64,000 nucleotides of DNA from NCBI GenBank assembly GCA_030374765.1, contig JARGXX010000117.1, positions 682,001 through 746,000 of the forward strand. The letters run 5' to 3'. Within the stretch, counting starts at the first letter, position 1; every line of letters begins with the position of its first letter. Positions 1 to 8,878 of the stretch are shown piece by piece. The notes under the pieces are model-generated. The model had not been told where the DNA came from, ran no database searches, and saw only the letters and a program-made list of their open reading frames with translations. This DNA comes from Agarophyton chilense. Lineage: Eukaryota; Rhodophyta; Florideophyceae; Gracilariales; Gracilariaceae. The translations under genes and the position numbers were made by a program.

Positions 1-1
1 G

Positions 2-880
2 GGGGTGGGCGGGGAGGTGGTGTTTGCGGAGAATGGGGTGATGAGCATTAAACGGGTGAAGGGCAGGTGCGCGGGGCGGGAGGTGTATGTGAGCGGTGAC
101 ATGTTCTTGTCGGAAAGCCAGCGGGAGCAAGTGGAGGCGGAGTTGATACGACTGCAGGAAACGCAATTGACGAAACGTAGTGGGAAGCGGCGGGGCAGGA
201 GGTCGGGGGGGGCGGTGGCGGGCAAGATCAATTTGGCGAAAAGTTGTCTCAGCAAGGCATCACGTGGGGTGAAGGTGGAGCTGAACGAAGTACCGATTAA
301 CGTGGAGAGGGCGGTGTGGGGGCGGGTGAGCGGGCGAGTGGAGGTGACGGGGACGTTGGCGGCACCGGTGGTGGGCGGGGCGGTGAGCGTGTCGGGTGGG
401 GAGCTGTTGCTGAGCAGTGGGGCTTGGCGACGGAGCGCGGGGGCGGGGGCGGGGGCGACGGAGGGGGGAGCGGGGAGGCGGGGCGTGGAGATGCGCGGGC
501 TGGCGGTGAGTGTGGGGGGGGGGATGAGCGTGGTGGAGCCGCTGGTGCTCAAGGTGGAGGTGTCGGGGACGATGGTTGTGGACGGGAGCCCGGAGGAGGG
601 GGCGGCGCGGGCGCGGGGGGAGGTACGGCTGGGGGGGGGGACGGTGAACGTGCTGGGGTGGCGCATGCGCGTGCGGCGCGCAGAGCGCAGCTTTGTGCGG
701 GTGAGGGGGGGGACGGCGGCGGTGCGCGTGGCGCTGGAGGACGAGCGGTATGTTGTGCGCGTGGGCGAGTGCGCGCCGCAGCAGTGGCTGCGGCACTTGA
801 CGGTGGAGGACAAGCGGCGCGGGGAGGGGGGGCCGGGAGGGAGCGGCGGCGGCGGCGGTGGTGGCGACGAGATGGTGGTG

Positions 881-929
<49 letters not shown>

Positions 930-1399
930 TGATGACGACGATGACGATGACGGGGGCAGACGCGGAGGCGGCGCGGCGCGTGGGGCGCGCGCTTCTGCGA
1001 CGGTGGGCGCGCGCAGTGGCTCGCGACATGCTGAGCGCTCGCGGGGGCGCCGGCGCGCTGCGCTGGCGACTGTGGCCCGCGGTGGTGGAGGGGCGACGCG
1101 GCGGCGGCGACGCGACGGGGGCGGCGGCGGCGGCGCTTCACGGCGAATTGCGCGCGCGCGCGCGCGCGCTGGCGCTGGTGCTGGAAGCCGAGCGCGACGT
1201 GCGCGGCATTCGCGCGCTGCGCCTGTCGGCGCGCTCTGGCGCTGGCGCTGGCGCTGGCGCTGGCTCTGGCACCGGCACCGGCACTGACACGCGCGCGGGC
1301 GCGGGCGCGCGTGCGCCGCGCGTGCGCGCCGCCGCGCAGCTGCTGCTGGAGCGCGCGCGCGTGCGTCTGCGCGTCGTGCTGGCACTACGCGCGCGCTGA
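2..1399 (+). CDS. TIC236/TamB-like translocation protein, C-terminal part (5' end outside window)
   Basis: The frame is open from the window edge to TGA at 1397-1399, so this is the 3' end of a longer gene. The first ~240 residues show the repeated beta-strand pattern of TamB/TIC236 (DUF490) proteins, for example TGTLAAPVVGGAVSVSGGEL and later a VSGTMVV...GEVRLGGGTVNV stretch. The family links outer and inner envelope membranes; in plants TIC236 bridges TOC and TIC for plastid import, and in bacteria TamB serves outer-membrane assembly. A run of about 15 Asp (GAC repeats, about 884-928) and Gly runs interrupt the domain. After it, an ALRWRLWPAVVE segment and a hydrophobic/basic tail fit the end of plant TIC236. 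The family assignment rests on pattern rather than on strict motifs. Codon use is extremely GC-rich. Confidence 0.6.
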
Positions 1400-1463
1400 C
1401 TCTGCCGCTGCGCCGCTGCCGCGTGTGCGACACGCCGTGCCCTTCAAAAACGCCCGCGCCGCT

Positions 1464-1575
1464 CCCCCCCCCCCCCTCCCTTTTTCCCCCCCCCCCCTCC
1501 CTTTTTCCCCCCCCCCCCCTCTCTCTCCCCTCTCTCTCCCCTCCCCTCCCCTTTCCCCCCCTCCCCCCCTTCACC
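1464..1575 (+). repeat. Pyrimidine (C/CT) tract upstream of the homeodomain gene
   Basis: Runs of C broken by CCT, TTTTT and CTCTCT fill almost the whole stretch between the TIC236-like stop and the homeodomain gene start. It is probably 5' UTR or core promoter. The frame of the homeodomain gene happens to be open through it and would encode Pro-rich sequence, which I do not believe is translated. Confidence 0.7.
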
Positions 1576-1707
1576 TTCATCCGTCTTGTTGTTGTTGCTG
1601 TCGTGACGACAATCTCTTCTTCCACGCACACAACCCCCCCGCCCCCCACCGTGCCCGCCGTGTCGCCCGCTCCCGCCGCGGCGCCATGCTGCGCGAAGCG
1701 CATCGCG

Positions 1708-1914
1708 ATGTCGCGCGACGACCGCTACGACGCCCCGCCGCTGCGCGCCCCGCGCGCGCCCTTCTTGCAGTACGCCATGGACGCCCCCGACGCTTACCCT
1801 AGCGCGCCGCTGCCGTTGCCGTTGCCGTTGCCCGCGCACGACATGCTCGCCGCGCCGCCCGCGCCCACCATGGGTGTCCCCGTTCACCACCACCACCATC
1901 ACCACGCACCACCA

Positions 1915-1945
<31 letters not shown>

Positions 1946-2364
1946 CACCGCCGCCGCTGCCGGCCGCGCCCCCCCCTCCGCCGCCTCCTGGCGCTGCGGC
2001 CGCGGCCGCGTCGGCGCTGGCGCTGCCGTTTCCACGCGACCGCGCGCTGTGTGACTTTTCGGCGCAGCCGCACGCGCTGCAGTCGCATCATGTGCACGCG
2101 TTGTCGCACCACGCGCTGCCGCCACCGCTGCGCGTGGCTATGCGCATGGGCGCCGTGTCGGACGCTGCCGTCGGTGCGTCGCAACAACACCATGTAGATT
2201 TGCCGCTGCCGAGGTCGCGCCCGGTGGCGGGGTCGCTGCCGTCCCCACCGCTGTCACACTCGCTGTCGCACTCGCTGTCGCAGCAGCAACAGCACCAACA
2301 ACAACACCAACACCAACAACAACACCAACAACAGTACTCGAGCATGGAGCTCGGCGGAGGTGGT

Positions 2365-2402
<38 letters not shown>

Positions 2403-3382
2403 CGGCAGTAGCAGTGGCGGTGGCGGCGGCGGCGGCGGCGCAGCGCTGCTGGGTATGGATCACGGCGATAGCTTCGCGTCGCTGGTGGGGTGGGTGACGC
2501 AACAGCCGTCGTTTCTACTGCTGTGGAAGCGCGTGTTTGCGACGAGCGGACTGTTTCCGCTCGACGCGCACGCGCAGCTTGCCGACGCGCTGGCCGCCGC
2601 CGAGCGCAAGCACGAGGCGGTGCGACAGTGCGCCGATGTGGGTGGCGTGCAGCGTGCGGCTGCGCACTTTTCCACCGTGGAGGTGGTGCTGTCGGCTGTG
2701 CTTGCCGCGCTGGCCGACGTGAGATGCGGGCTGACGCCCGCAGGCGGCGACGGCGCCGCGCTGAGACAGGCGCTCGACTCGGTGTCGCTGCTCTACTCGC
2801 AGCAGCAGATGCAGCGCGTTGGTGGTGGTGGCGCTGGTGGCGCGGCGGCTGCGGCGGCTGCAGCGGCGGCTGCGGCGGCGGCCGGCGCATGCTCGCTGGG
2901 CGTGTGGCGCGACGAGCGGCACATCCACAAGGGCTTTGCGGGCGGTGGCGGTGGTGGCGGCGGCGGCGGTGGTGGTGGCGGCGGCGGCAGCGGGTTGGCG
3001 TCGTCCGGGCGCACGCCGCTGTCGGAGAAGGCCAAGGCGGCGCTGGAGCGATGGTTCCACGACAACGTGGAGAACCCGTACCCGACGATCGAGCAGAAAC
3101 TGCAGTTGGCCACCATGTGCTCCATGAGCCTCAACTCGGTGAACAACTGGTTTGGCAACAAGCGCATGCGCATCAAGCGAAAGATGCTCAACGTGGCGGG
3201 CGGCGGCGCGTTTGGCGGCGACGGCGGCGACGGCGGCGGCGGCGGTGGCGGCGGCATCTCGGATAAGGTGCTGGCGCCGCGCTCCAAGTGGAAGGCCGTG
3301 GTGGTGTCCAAGATGAACGGGCGCGCGGGACGCGAGGTGGTGGCGTCGGCCACGGGGCGCGCCGGCGCTCGCGGAGCTGCTG

Positions 3383-3429
<47 letters not shown>

Positions 3430-3636
3430 GGAGGAGGTGGAGGTGGAGGTGGGAGCGTAGGAAGCAGCGCGCTGGGCGTTGCGCTGGACGCGCTTGGCGA
3501 CAATGGCGAGGGCGAGGGCGATGGTGGTGGCGGTGACGCGCGTCACGCGCGCGCGCGGCTGCAGCGGCTGCAGCGGCTGCAGCAGCAGCAGCACCCGCTG
3601 GAGCGACTGGAGCGACTGGAGCGTCTGGAGGAGTGA
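1708..3636 (+). CDS. TALE-class homeodomain transcription factor, PBX-like type
   Basis: This encodes a 642-residue nuclear DNA-binding protein. The homeodomain lies at about residues 433-495 and has the three-residue TALE insertion (ENPYP between helices 1 and 2) and the recognition-helix motif NNWFGNKRMRIKR. The WFGN form is typical of the PBC/PBX class and of the PBX-like red-algal TALE group, not of plant KNOX (WFIN). About residues 258-385 form a Leu/Ala-rich helical region (FASLVGWVTQQPSF onward) that is a candidate for the heterodimerisation domain (PBC/MEINOX-like). The rest is low complexity: His, Pro, Gln, Gly and Ala runs, with a GCT-repeat Ala tract near 3375-3425. The Met at 1708 was chosen because further upstream the frame only reads the C/CT tract; Met at 1777 is an alternative. 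TALE factors control haploid-diploid transitions in algae and plants; that role here is inference. Confidence 0.85.
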
Positions 3637-3778
3637 GTGGAGTGGAGTGGAGTGGAGTGAAGTGGAGTGGAGTGGAGTGGAGTGGAGTGGAGTGGAGTGG
3701 AGTGGAGTGAGTGAGTGAGTGGGTGAGTGGGTGAGTGAGTGGGTGAGTGGGTGAGTGAGTGGGTGAGTGAGTGAGTGA
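3637..3778 (+). repeat. GAGTG / GTGA minisatellite after the homeodomain stop
   Basis: Tandem GAGTG pentamers (about 3637-3703) pass into GTGA/GGTGA repeats up to 3778. The array starts directly at the stop codon of the homeodomain gene and ends before a T-rich stretch (3785-3840). It is likely 3' UTR or intergenic. Confidence 0.85.
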
Positions 3779-4044
3779 TGATGCCTTTTTTTTGACTTTT
3801 TTTTGGCTCTTTTTTCTTCTTTTTTCTTCTTTTTGGCTCTGTTTTGCGTGTGTGCGTTAAAAAGTGGCTTGCTGCTGCTGCTGCTGCTGCAATCGCGCGC
3901 GCTGAATTTGCGCCGCTGCGCTTTGAGAGTGGCGCCCGCGCGTGGCGTGCGTGTGCGTCGCGCGCGCGCGCCTTCGTTTCCGTCATCGTCGTCGTCGTCG
4001 TCCTCCTCCTCCTCCTCCTCCTCCTCCCCCTCGTCTTCGTCAGC

Positions 4045-4800
4045 ATGGCGCGCGGCGCCGAGCACCGTCCCGACGTCTACTACCGCGGCGCCAAGGCCAG
4101 CGCGCTGCGCGCGCGCTCCGCCTTCAAGCTGGCGCAGCTGGACCGCCGCTTCGCCCTGCTCGATGCCGCCGCCGCCGCCGCCGCCCCGCCGCCCTTCGCC
4201 GTGCTCGACCTGTGCGCCGCGCCCGGCAGCTGGGCGCAGTACGTCGCGTCGCGTCTCCCTCCGTCCGCGTCCGCGGCGGCACCCGCCATCGTGTTGGCCA
4301 TCGACCTGCAGCGCGTGCGTCGCATCCCCCGCGTCGTGCCGCTGCAGCTCGACCTCACGCGCCGCGACGCCCCCCGCTGCGTCGCCGCCGCCCTGCGCTC
4401 CCTTTGTTCGCCGCCTTGCGTGCCGCTCGCGCTCTGCGACGGCGCCGCCGACGTGGCCGGCCTACGCGCGCTCGACGCCTTCGCGCACGCCCCGTTGCTT
4501 GCCGCCGTGTTGCGCGTCGCGCGCCGCACTTTGCGCCACGGCGGCACGCTCGTTGTCAAGCTGTTTGTCACCACACACGCGCCGCATCGCGCGTTGGTGC
4601 TGGCGCAGTTGCGACTGTTGTTTGAGCGCGTGCAGCTGGTTAAGCCGCGCGCTAGCCGCGTTGCGTCGGCGGAGACTTTTGCCGTGTGTCGTGGTTTCAA
4701 CGCGCGTTGCCCGCCGGACGCGCCGGCACGCTTTGACGCGTTTGTGCGCTGTGGTGACTTGGGCGCGTGGGATGTGCGCTTGACGCCGCTCTGTAGCTGA
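4045..4800 (+). CDS. TRM7: tRNA 2'-O-ribose methyltransferase, TRM7/FTSJ1 type
   Basis: A 251-residue RrmJ/FtsJ-fold methyltransferase. TRM7/FTSJ1 enzymes methylate the ribose of anticodon-loop positions 32 and 34 in tRNAs using S-adenosylmethionine. Family landmarks in order are VYYRGAKASALRARSAFKL with catalytic Lys28, the SAM-binding loop VLDLCAAPGSW, LAIDLQ, LCDGAADVAGLRALD with catalytic Asp, GGTLVVKLF with catalytic Lys, and KPRASRVASAETFAVCRGF with catalytic Glu, so the K-D-K-E set is complete. The VAGLRALD segment matches TRM7 better than SPB1 or mitochondrial MRM2. ATG 4045 aligns with the family start; the frame extends upstream to 3844 only through CTG and CCT repeats. It is shorter than human FTSJ1 (329 residues), ending soon after the last motif. 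An Ala run (GCC repeat) lies near 4165-4185. Confidence 0.93.
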   Translation: MARGAEHRPDVYYRGAKASALRARSAFKLAQLDRRFALLDAAAAAAAPPPFAVLDLCAAPGSWAQYVASRLPPSASAAAPAIVLAIDLQRVRRIPRVVPLQLDLTRRDAPRCVAAALRSLCSPPCVPLALCDGAADVAGLRALDAFAHAPLLAAVLRVARRTLRHGGTLVVKLFVTTHAPHRALVLAQLRLLFERVQLVKPRASRVASAETFAVCRGFNARCPPDAPARFDAFVRCGDLGAWDVRLTPLCS

Positions 4801-4922
4801 CATAGCACACACACACCACCACCACCACCTCCACACGGAGAGAGACGCGCGACCGCCACCGCGCAGAGGCTGTCCATCGTGTGCGTGCCACGCCGCCGCC
4901 GCCTATTGGCTCGTGTGTTTTA

Positions 4923-4947
4923 GTGTGTGTGTGTGTGTGTGTGTGTG
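4923..4947 (+). repeat. GT dinucleotide microsatellite
   Basis: About twelve GT units lie between the TRM7 gene and the bZIP gene. A CT/CCCT-rich tract (4980-5090) follows up to the bZIP start. Confidence 0.9.
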
Positions 4948-5094
4948 CTGGCGTTCTGCGCCCCGTCTGCGTGCGCCGTCGCTCTCCCTCCCTCCCTCCC
5001 CTCCCTCCCCTCCCTCCCCGCGCTCTTCTCCCGTTTCCCACCCCCCACCCCCTCCTCCCCTCCTCCCTCCCTCGCGTTTCCCCCACCCTACCCC

Positions 5095-5647
5095 ATGGAC
5101 CCGCCGCCGCCCGACCTCGACTACCTGCTGGCCGCCGCCGCCGCGCGCGGCCCCGCGCGCCCCCCCCCCCTCCCCGCCACGCACCTCGCCGCGTCGCGCG
5201 TCCGCGCCCGCGCCGCAGCACGACGAGTCCACCACCACTACCACCACCACCACCACCACCACCACCGCCACGCCGCGCGCGGCGTCCGCCACCACCAACC
5301 AACAACTCCCCACCCCCGGCGTCGGCGTCGCCAACCCCAAGAAACGCGCCCTGGACGACAAAAAGGCGCGCGACCGAAAACGCGTCCTGCGCAACCGCGA
5401 ACTGGCGCGCGTCAGCAACGAACGCCGGAAGGGTCGTATCAAGGCCATGGAGAATGAACTGTCGGAAACGCGTAATACCGTCACCACGTTGGAGGAAAGC
5501 ATCCGCTGTCTTGAGGCCGAAAATAATGAACTTCGTAACCTGTTGCAACGAAATTCTAACCCCTTGTCCTCACAGTCGCAACAACAACAACAACAACCTC
5601 TGCCGCAGGCTGGCGCCTCTGCCGCCGAACACCACCACCCCCGCTAG
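5095..5647 (+). CDS. bZIP transcription factor, apparent frameshift in a C11 run
   Basis: ATG 5095 opens a frame reading MDPPPPDLDYLLAAAAARG, but the bZIP domain (about 5341-5545) lies in the next frame, which has no credible Met before it. The frames join at a run of 11 C (5160-5170), so one base too many there (sequencing error, polymorphism or mutation) is the simplest explanation. The basic region reads RKRVLRNRELARVSNERRK. The zipper is canonical, with a-positions I, L, V, I, N, L at seven-residue spacing and Leu at three of the d-positions. Counting from the invariant Asn, the usually invariant Arg eight residues on is Asn here. A Gln run and His-rich end follow, and TAG is at 5645-5647. 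His/Thr repeats (CAC, 5231-5270) lie between the ATG and the domain. The bZIP call is firm; the gene's integrity is uncertain. Confidence 0.8.
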
Positions 5648-5696
5648 ACACAACTTATTGTTTTGCTGCTGTTTCATGGTAAAACCACTCGCTTTT

Positions 5697-5737
5697 GCTT
5701 GTGCTTGTGCTTGTGCTTGTGCTTGTGCTTGTGCTTG
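5697..5737 (+). repeat. TTGTGC hexanucleotide repeat
   Basis: Six to seven near-perfect tandem hexamers just downstream of the bZIP stop; probably 3' UTR. Confidence 0.9.
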
Positions 5738-5885
5738 GTATATACTACTTTGTTTTGTTACACGCTTTGCGCCCTGAGCGTGAGTGGCGCGCCACGTGGC
5801 GCTGAAATGCACCGGTGTCGCCGGCACCAGCGCCGGCACCAGCGCTTGGCCATATGCGCCGCGCTGCCTCAAGCCGCGCTGCCTT

Positions 5886-5903
5886 CCCCCCCCCCCCCCC
5901 CCC
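5886..5903 (+). repeat. C18 homopolymer
   Basis: Eighteen consecutive C followed by T and C5. Such runs make indel errors likely in this part of the assembly. Confidence 0.95.
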
Positions 5904-8336
5904 TCCCCCTTCATACACGCGCCTGTGCGTCCGTCTCGTGCGTCGCTCGGCCTGTTGCTGCGCGCGTGTGTGCCTTTGATTCAGCCGTCGTTTCATTCAC
6001 ACTCTCTTACTCATTCACTCTCTCTCTCTCTCTCTCTCTTACTCACGCAACTTGCTTACGTTTGCACCATCCGTTTGCGTGTGCCTGCGTGTATGTGTTA
6101 CGTATGTATCATTCTGGTGTTGTGGTCCCGACTGAATCTCGTGCCTGTAGGTTACACCAGTAGTGCAACGAAACATTCGTTGCAAAAACTCAAACAAACC
6201 GCACCTCTCTCACCTCACGGCTGGCCCAACGCCAGTTGATGTGACTGCAAAGTGTTGTGAGCACCAAATTTTGAATCAACCATTGAACAATATCTTTCTA
6301 ATCACCTCTCTTTCATCCTCATACAGCTTTTCATCACCTAATAAACGTAAACTACTCTTTTCCTGCTCTTCCAATCATATCGTGTCCTCACCCATTGCTA
6401 ACCCAAACACTACGGGTCACTGCAATCCATAAAAACGTTACACGCTCAATCTGCCACGATACTTGTACTTTTTTTTTTTTCTTGCCTGGACATACAAAAG
6501 TCTGTGAGCTTTGGTGCATTCATAGAAAAAGTATACAAGTACTTGTACATTTCTGCACCTTAGATGGTCTGTAAGTCACACCATATGGTGTACCAGCCAA
6601 ATGTCGCCAATGTAGACCGTGAAAATGAGTTTCGCAATTGTGAGCCACCGCCAACACCCCCTACGCTTTTGCCTTCATCTACCTGTTCTTTTACCGGATT
6701 TATGTGCAATCTGTATAATGTTTGAGACGTGGTGGAGCTTTCTAGTAGACATAGCTGTGATACAGTAGTTTCGACATAATGCTCCTTACGTCACTTACAA
6801 GCATTCAAAGTCACATGTTTGAAAAATGTCTTCTACACAGCGTTAATGCCCGTAAACAACGTCCTCTCTTCATTCTTGTCATTTGTAGGTGTTCCAAAAT
6901 GTCCATTGTACTCTTTTGCTTACGTTTTGCGGATGCACTGTGGTGAACGCATCTCTCGTTTTCTCCTGCAAAAAAGACTAGGCCACTTTTTGTGCGATTT
7001 GCCTCTAACACCAGAAAAACAAAACTTTTCTGGTTTTTGTCATGTCATATCACGGCAAACTGTTTTGCCCATTCGTTTAATGAGAAAGTACTAATTCCAT
7101 CTTATTGCAGTTTGGATCGAAAACATTCTCGATTTGGATCTATCGACTTGGTGGGAAGACATAAAAGTATTCGTAGATAGAGATAGAGTTACCCCTTCCT
7201 TCGAAAAATCATTCCTCCAAACAATAGTTACCAAATTCGAGAAACGTTCTCGGGACACTGCAGTGCATTTTCTTTGTGTCCTTTTTTCTTTGGAGAACAT
7301 TTATGGTTTTATGCAGCAAAACGGCAACCGTTTCTTCCATGGCTTTTATCCTTATCCACATTCCGCTCAGAGGCATGCCATTTTGTAGAGCAATGCCCGG
7401 CAACGGAATGTGCTCTGTGTCACATTCAAACCCCACTCTAAAAGAGAGGCAGAAGAGAGGAAATAGTCCTGGTGACTCCACAGATGTGGGCATAACTCCA
7501 CTGGAAATTGAAGTAAACCGAGGAAATTGAAAGAACAGGCCAGTAATGCGTCCAAAAATGGCGCCGGTGTATCGGTATCGAGGCGTACACCAAGTAAACC
7601 GGTTTCGGTAGATCCGGTGAACGGAAAAAAGTGAAAAGTTCCAAAGAAAGATGAATGTAAGATTCTTGGTAGCAAAAAAAAACCCAAAACTGGGGCGGTG
7701 GTTGTATCGGGTCAGTTAAAAAATACAATAAATAAAAAAACATAAAAAAGTGAATACCAATAGTTGTTATGCACTACAGTGCACTTTTATGAGAACAGTT
7801 GGATAAGAAAGCCGTACTCACGGATAATTCTCCAAGAAGAAAATAAAGCTGTCGCGCAAGCGAACCAAGTTTAGAGCCTGCTTCTACCAAGTATTGTACA
7901 ACAGAGTGGCTGTGTGCAAATATATTTAAACATATAGAATCCCACAGGTGGGCTGTGTCACTCCTGGGACTGTTAGCCAGTCAAAATGGGTACTAAAATA
8001 TATAAAATATTTTGTAATTAAAAGGTCGCCATTACAGTTCGACAGTTCACGCCATACTCATATTCTGAGCCATTATTTGCTAGAAGAAAATCACAAGAGA
8101 AAGCGGCCTTCGGCCGCAGGCGGCGCTGCGCGCCGCGGTCGTTCTGCTCGACTATTTTGTTTCTATGAAGCTTATTGTACTATGCTTGAGCTTTTAGTAG
8201 CGTTTGTAGCTCTAAGCGTAGCGTTTTGCAGACATATAAGGCCAAGCTTGCTGAAAAATCTATTATTGACAGTGTCGACGTACAGTGATGGATCATAGCA
8301 GGTTATCGGCTACTAGGAGCGCTGTGCCGTTTAGAA

Positions 8337-8371
8337 TTAGCTGGTGCACGATATATTAAATATATATCGTG
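8337..8371 (-). other. Candidate Helitron 3' terminus: AT hairpin plus CTAA
   Basis: On the - strand a hairpin with 10-bp arms (8347-8356 and 8362-8371, 5-nt loop) is followed six bases later by CTAA (8340-8337) and then T. Helitrons end in a short hairpin followed by CTRR and insert before T. The hairpin lies downstream of the RepHel gene in the right orientation. It is AT-rich rather than GC-rich and slightly close to the CTRR, so this is a weak call. Confidence 0.3.
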
Positions 8372-8453
8372 AAACGAGCTCTAAAATGTATGGTGAGCTT
8401 GGTTAAGGACATTTTATTTTAAAAACAATGGGGCAGTTGTAGCATATTATGCC

Positions 8454-8688
8454 GTTCAAACTGCCTCCGAAACTGTAACTTGCAGTGTCGACGTACAAGA
8501 ACGGACTTAGCAACTTGACGGCCGCTAGCGGCGCTGCGCGCCTTAGCAGCGGCCGCAGCACGCACATATTTCCGTTTGAACTGCCGCCAATACTATAACT
8601 TGCAGTGTAGATTTCAAGTGACGGACTTTGCAACTTGACGGCCGCTAGCGGCGCTGTGCGCCTTAGCAGCTGCCGCGGCACGCACAGT
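8454..8688 (-). repeat. 120-bp tandem repeat, about two copies, beside the Helitron gene
   Basis: The segment from about 8454 repeats at an exact offset of 120 bp: the block at 8471-8550 matches 8591-8670 with few differences. Each unit holds the palindrome GCCGCTAGCGGC followed by an imperfect hairpin GCTGC...GCAGC. A partial third copy of CAGTGTCGACGTACA occurs near 8269-8283 and the GGCGCTGCGCGCC core recurs near 8122. Subterminal minisatellites are known in Helentron-type Helitrons, and this array lies just 3' of the RepHel stop. Confidence 0.8.
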
Positions 8689-8878
8689 GGCGCCAGATAT
8701 CTCTTTGTAGCACAAGAATGCATTGGTTTCAAACTATCTTGGTGATTTGGCTTTTTATGGCTCCGTGCGTCTCTAATCCGGAATGGGAAAAAGATTGAAG
8801 ATCAAAACAGGTTTACACGCAAACAAATAGAAAAGCATAACATTTTTTTTGGCTGAGTGTTTGAGCACTGATGCATAT

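Larger units (their letters stand above)
5648..8336. other. Intergenic, no credible gene; several simple repeats
   Basis: I see no coding signal in either strand. The repeats are TTGTGC hexamers at 5697-5737, an 18-C run at 5886-5903, CT repeats at 6018-6039 and a T run near 6471-6480. After about 6150 the base composition drops sharply in GC, marking the change from the GC-rich gene cluster to repeat-rich DNA. At 8104-8140 a GC-rich patch (hairpin GGCC TTC GGCC, then GGCGCTGCGCGCC) resembles the core of the 120-bp repeats further on. Confidence 0.6.

Noticed and set aside
1423-1707. 95-codon N-terminal extension of the homeodomain protein
   Set aside because: It translates a C/CT tract; Met 1708 is the first start after it.
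3637-3778. Telomere-like repeat
   Set aside because: The GAGTG/GTGA units are irregular, internal and unlike known telomeric repeats.
549-4065. Long frames on the opposite strand of the GC-rich cluster (549-1703, 2138-2890, 2515-4065) and in other + frames
   Set aside because: GC-rich repeats remove stop codons in all frames; the products are Arg/Pro/Ala repeats and overlap well-supported genes.
4913-5094. Met at 4913 as the bZIP start
   Set aside because: It would translate a GT microsatellite and C/CT tracts as Cys/Val and Pro/Ser repeats.
8454-8688. CRISPR-like array
   Set aside because: Only two units, 120 bp each, tandem without spacers, in a eukaryotic context.
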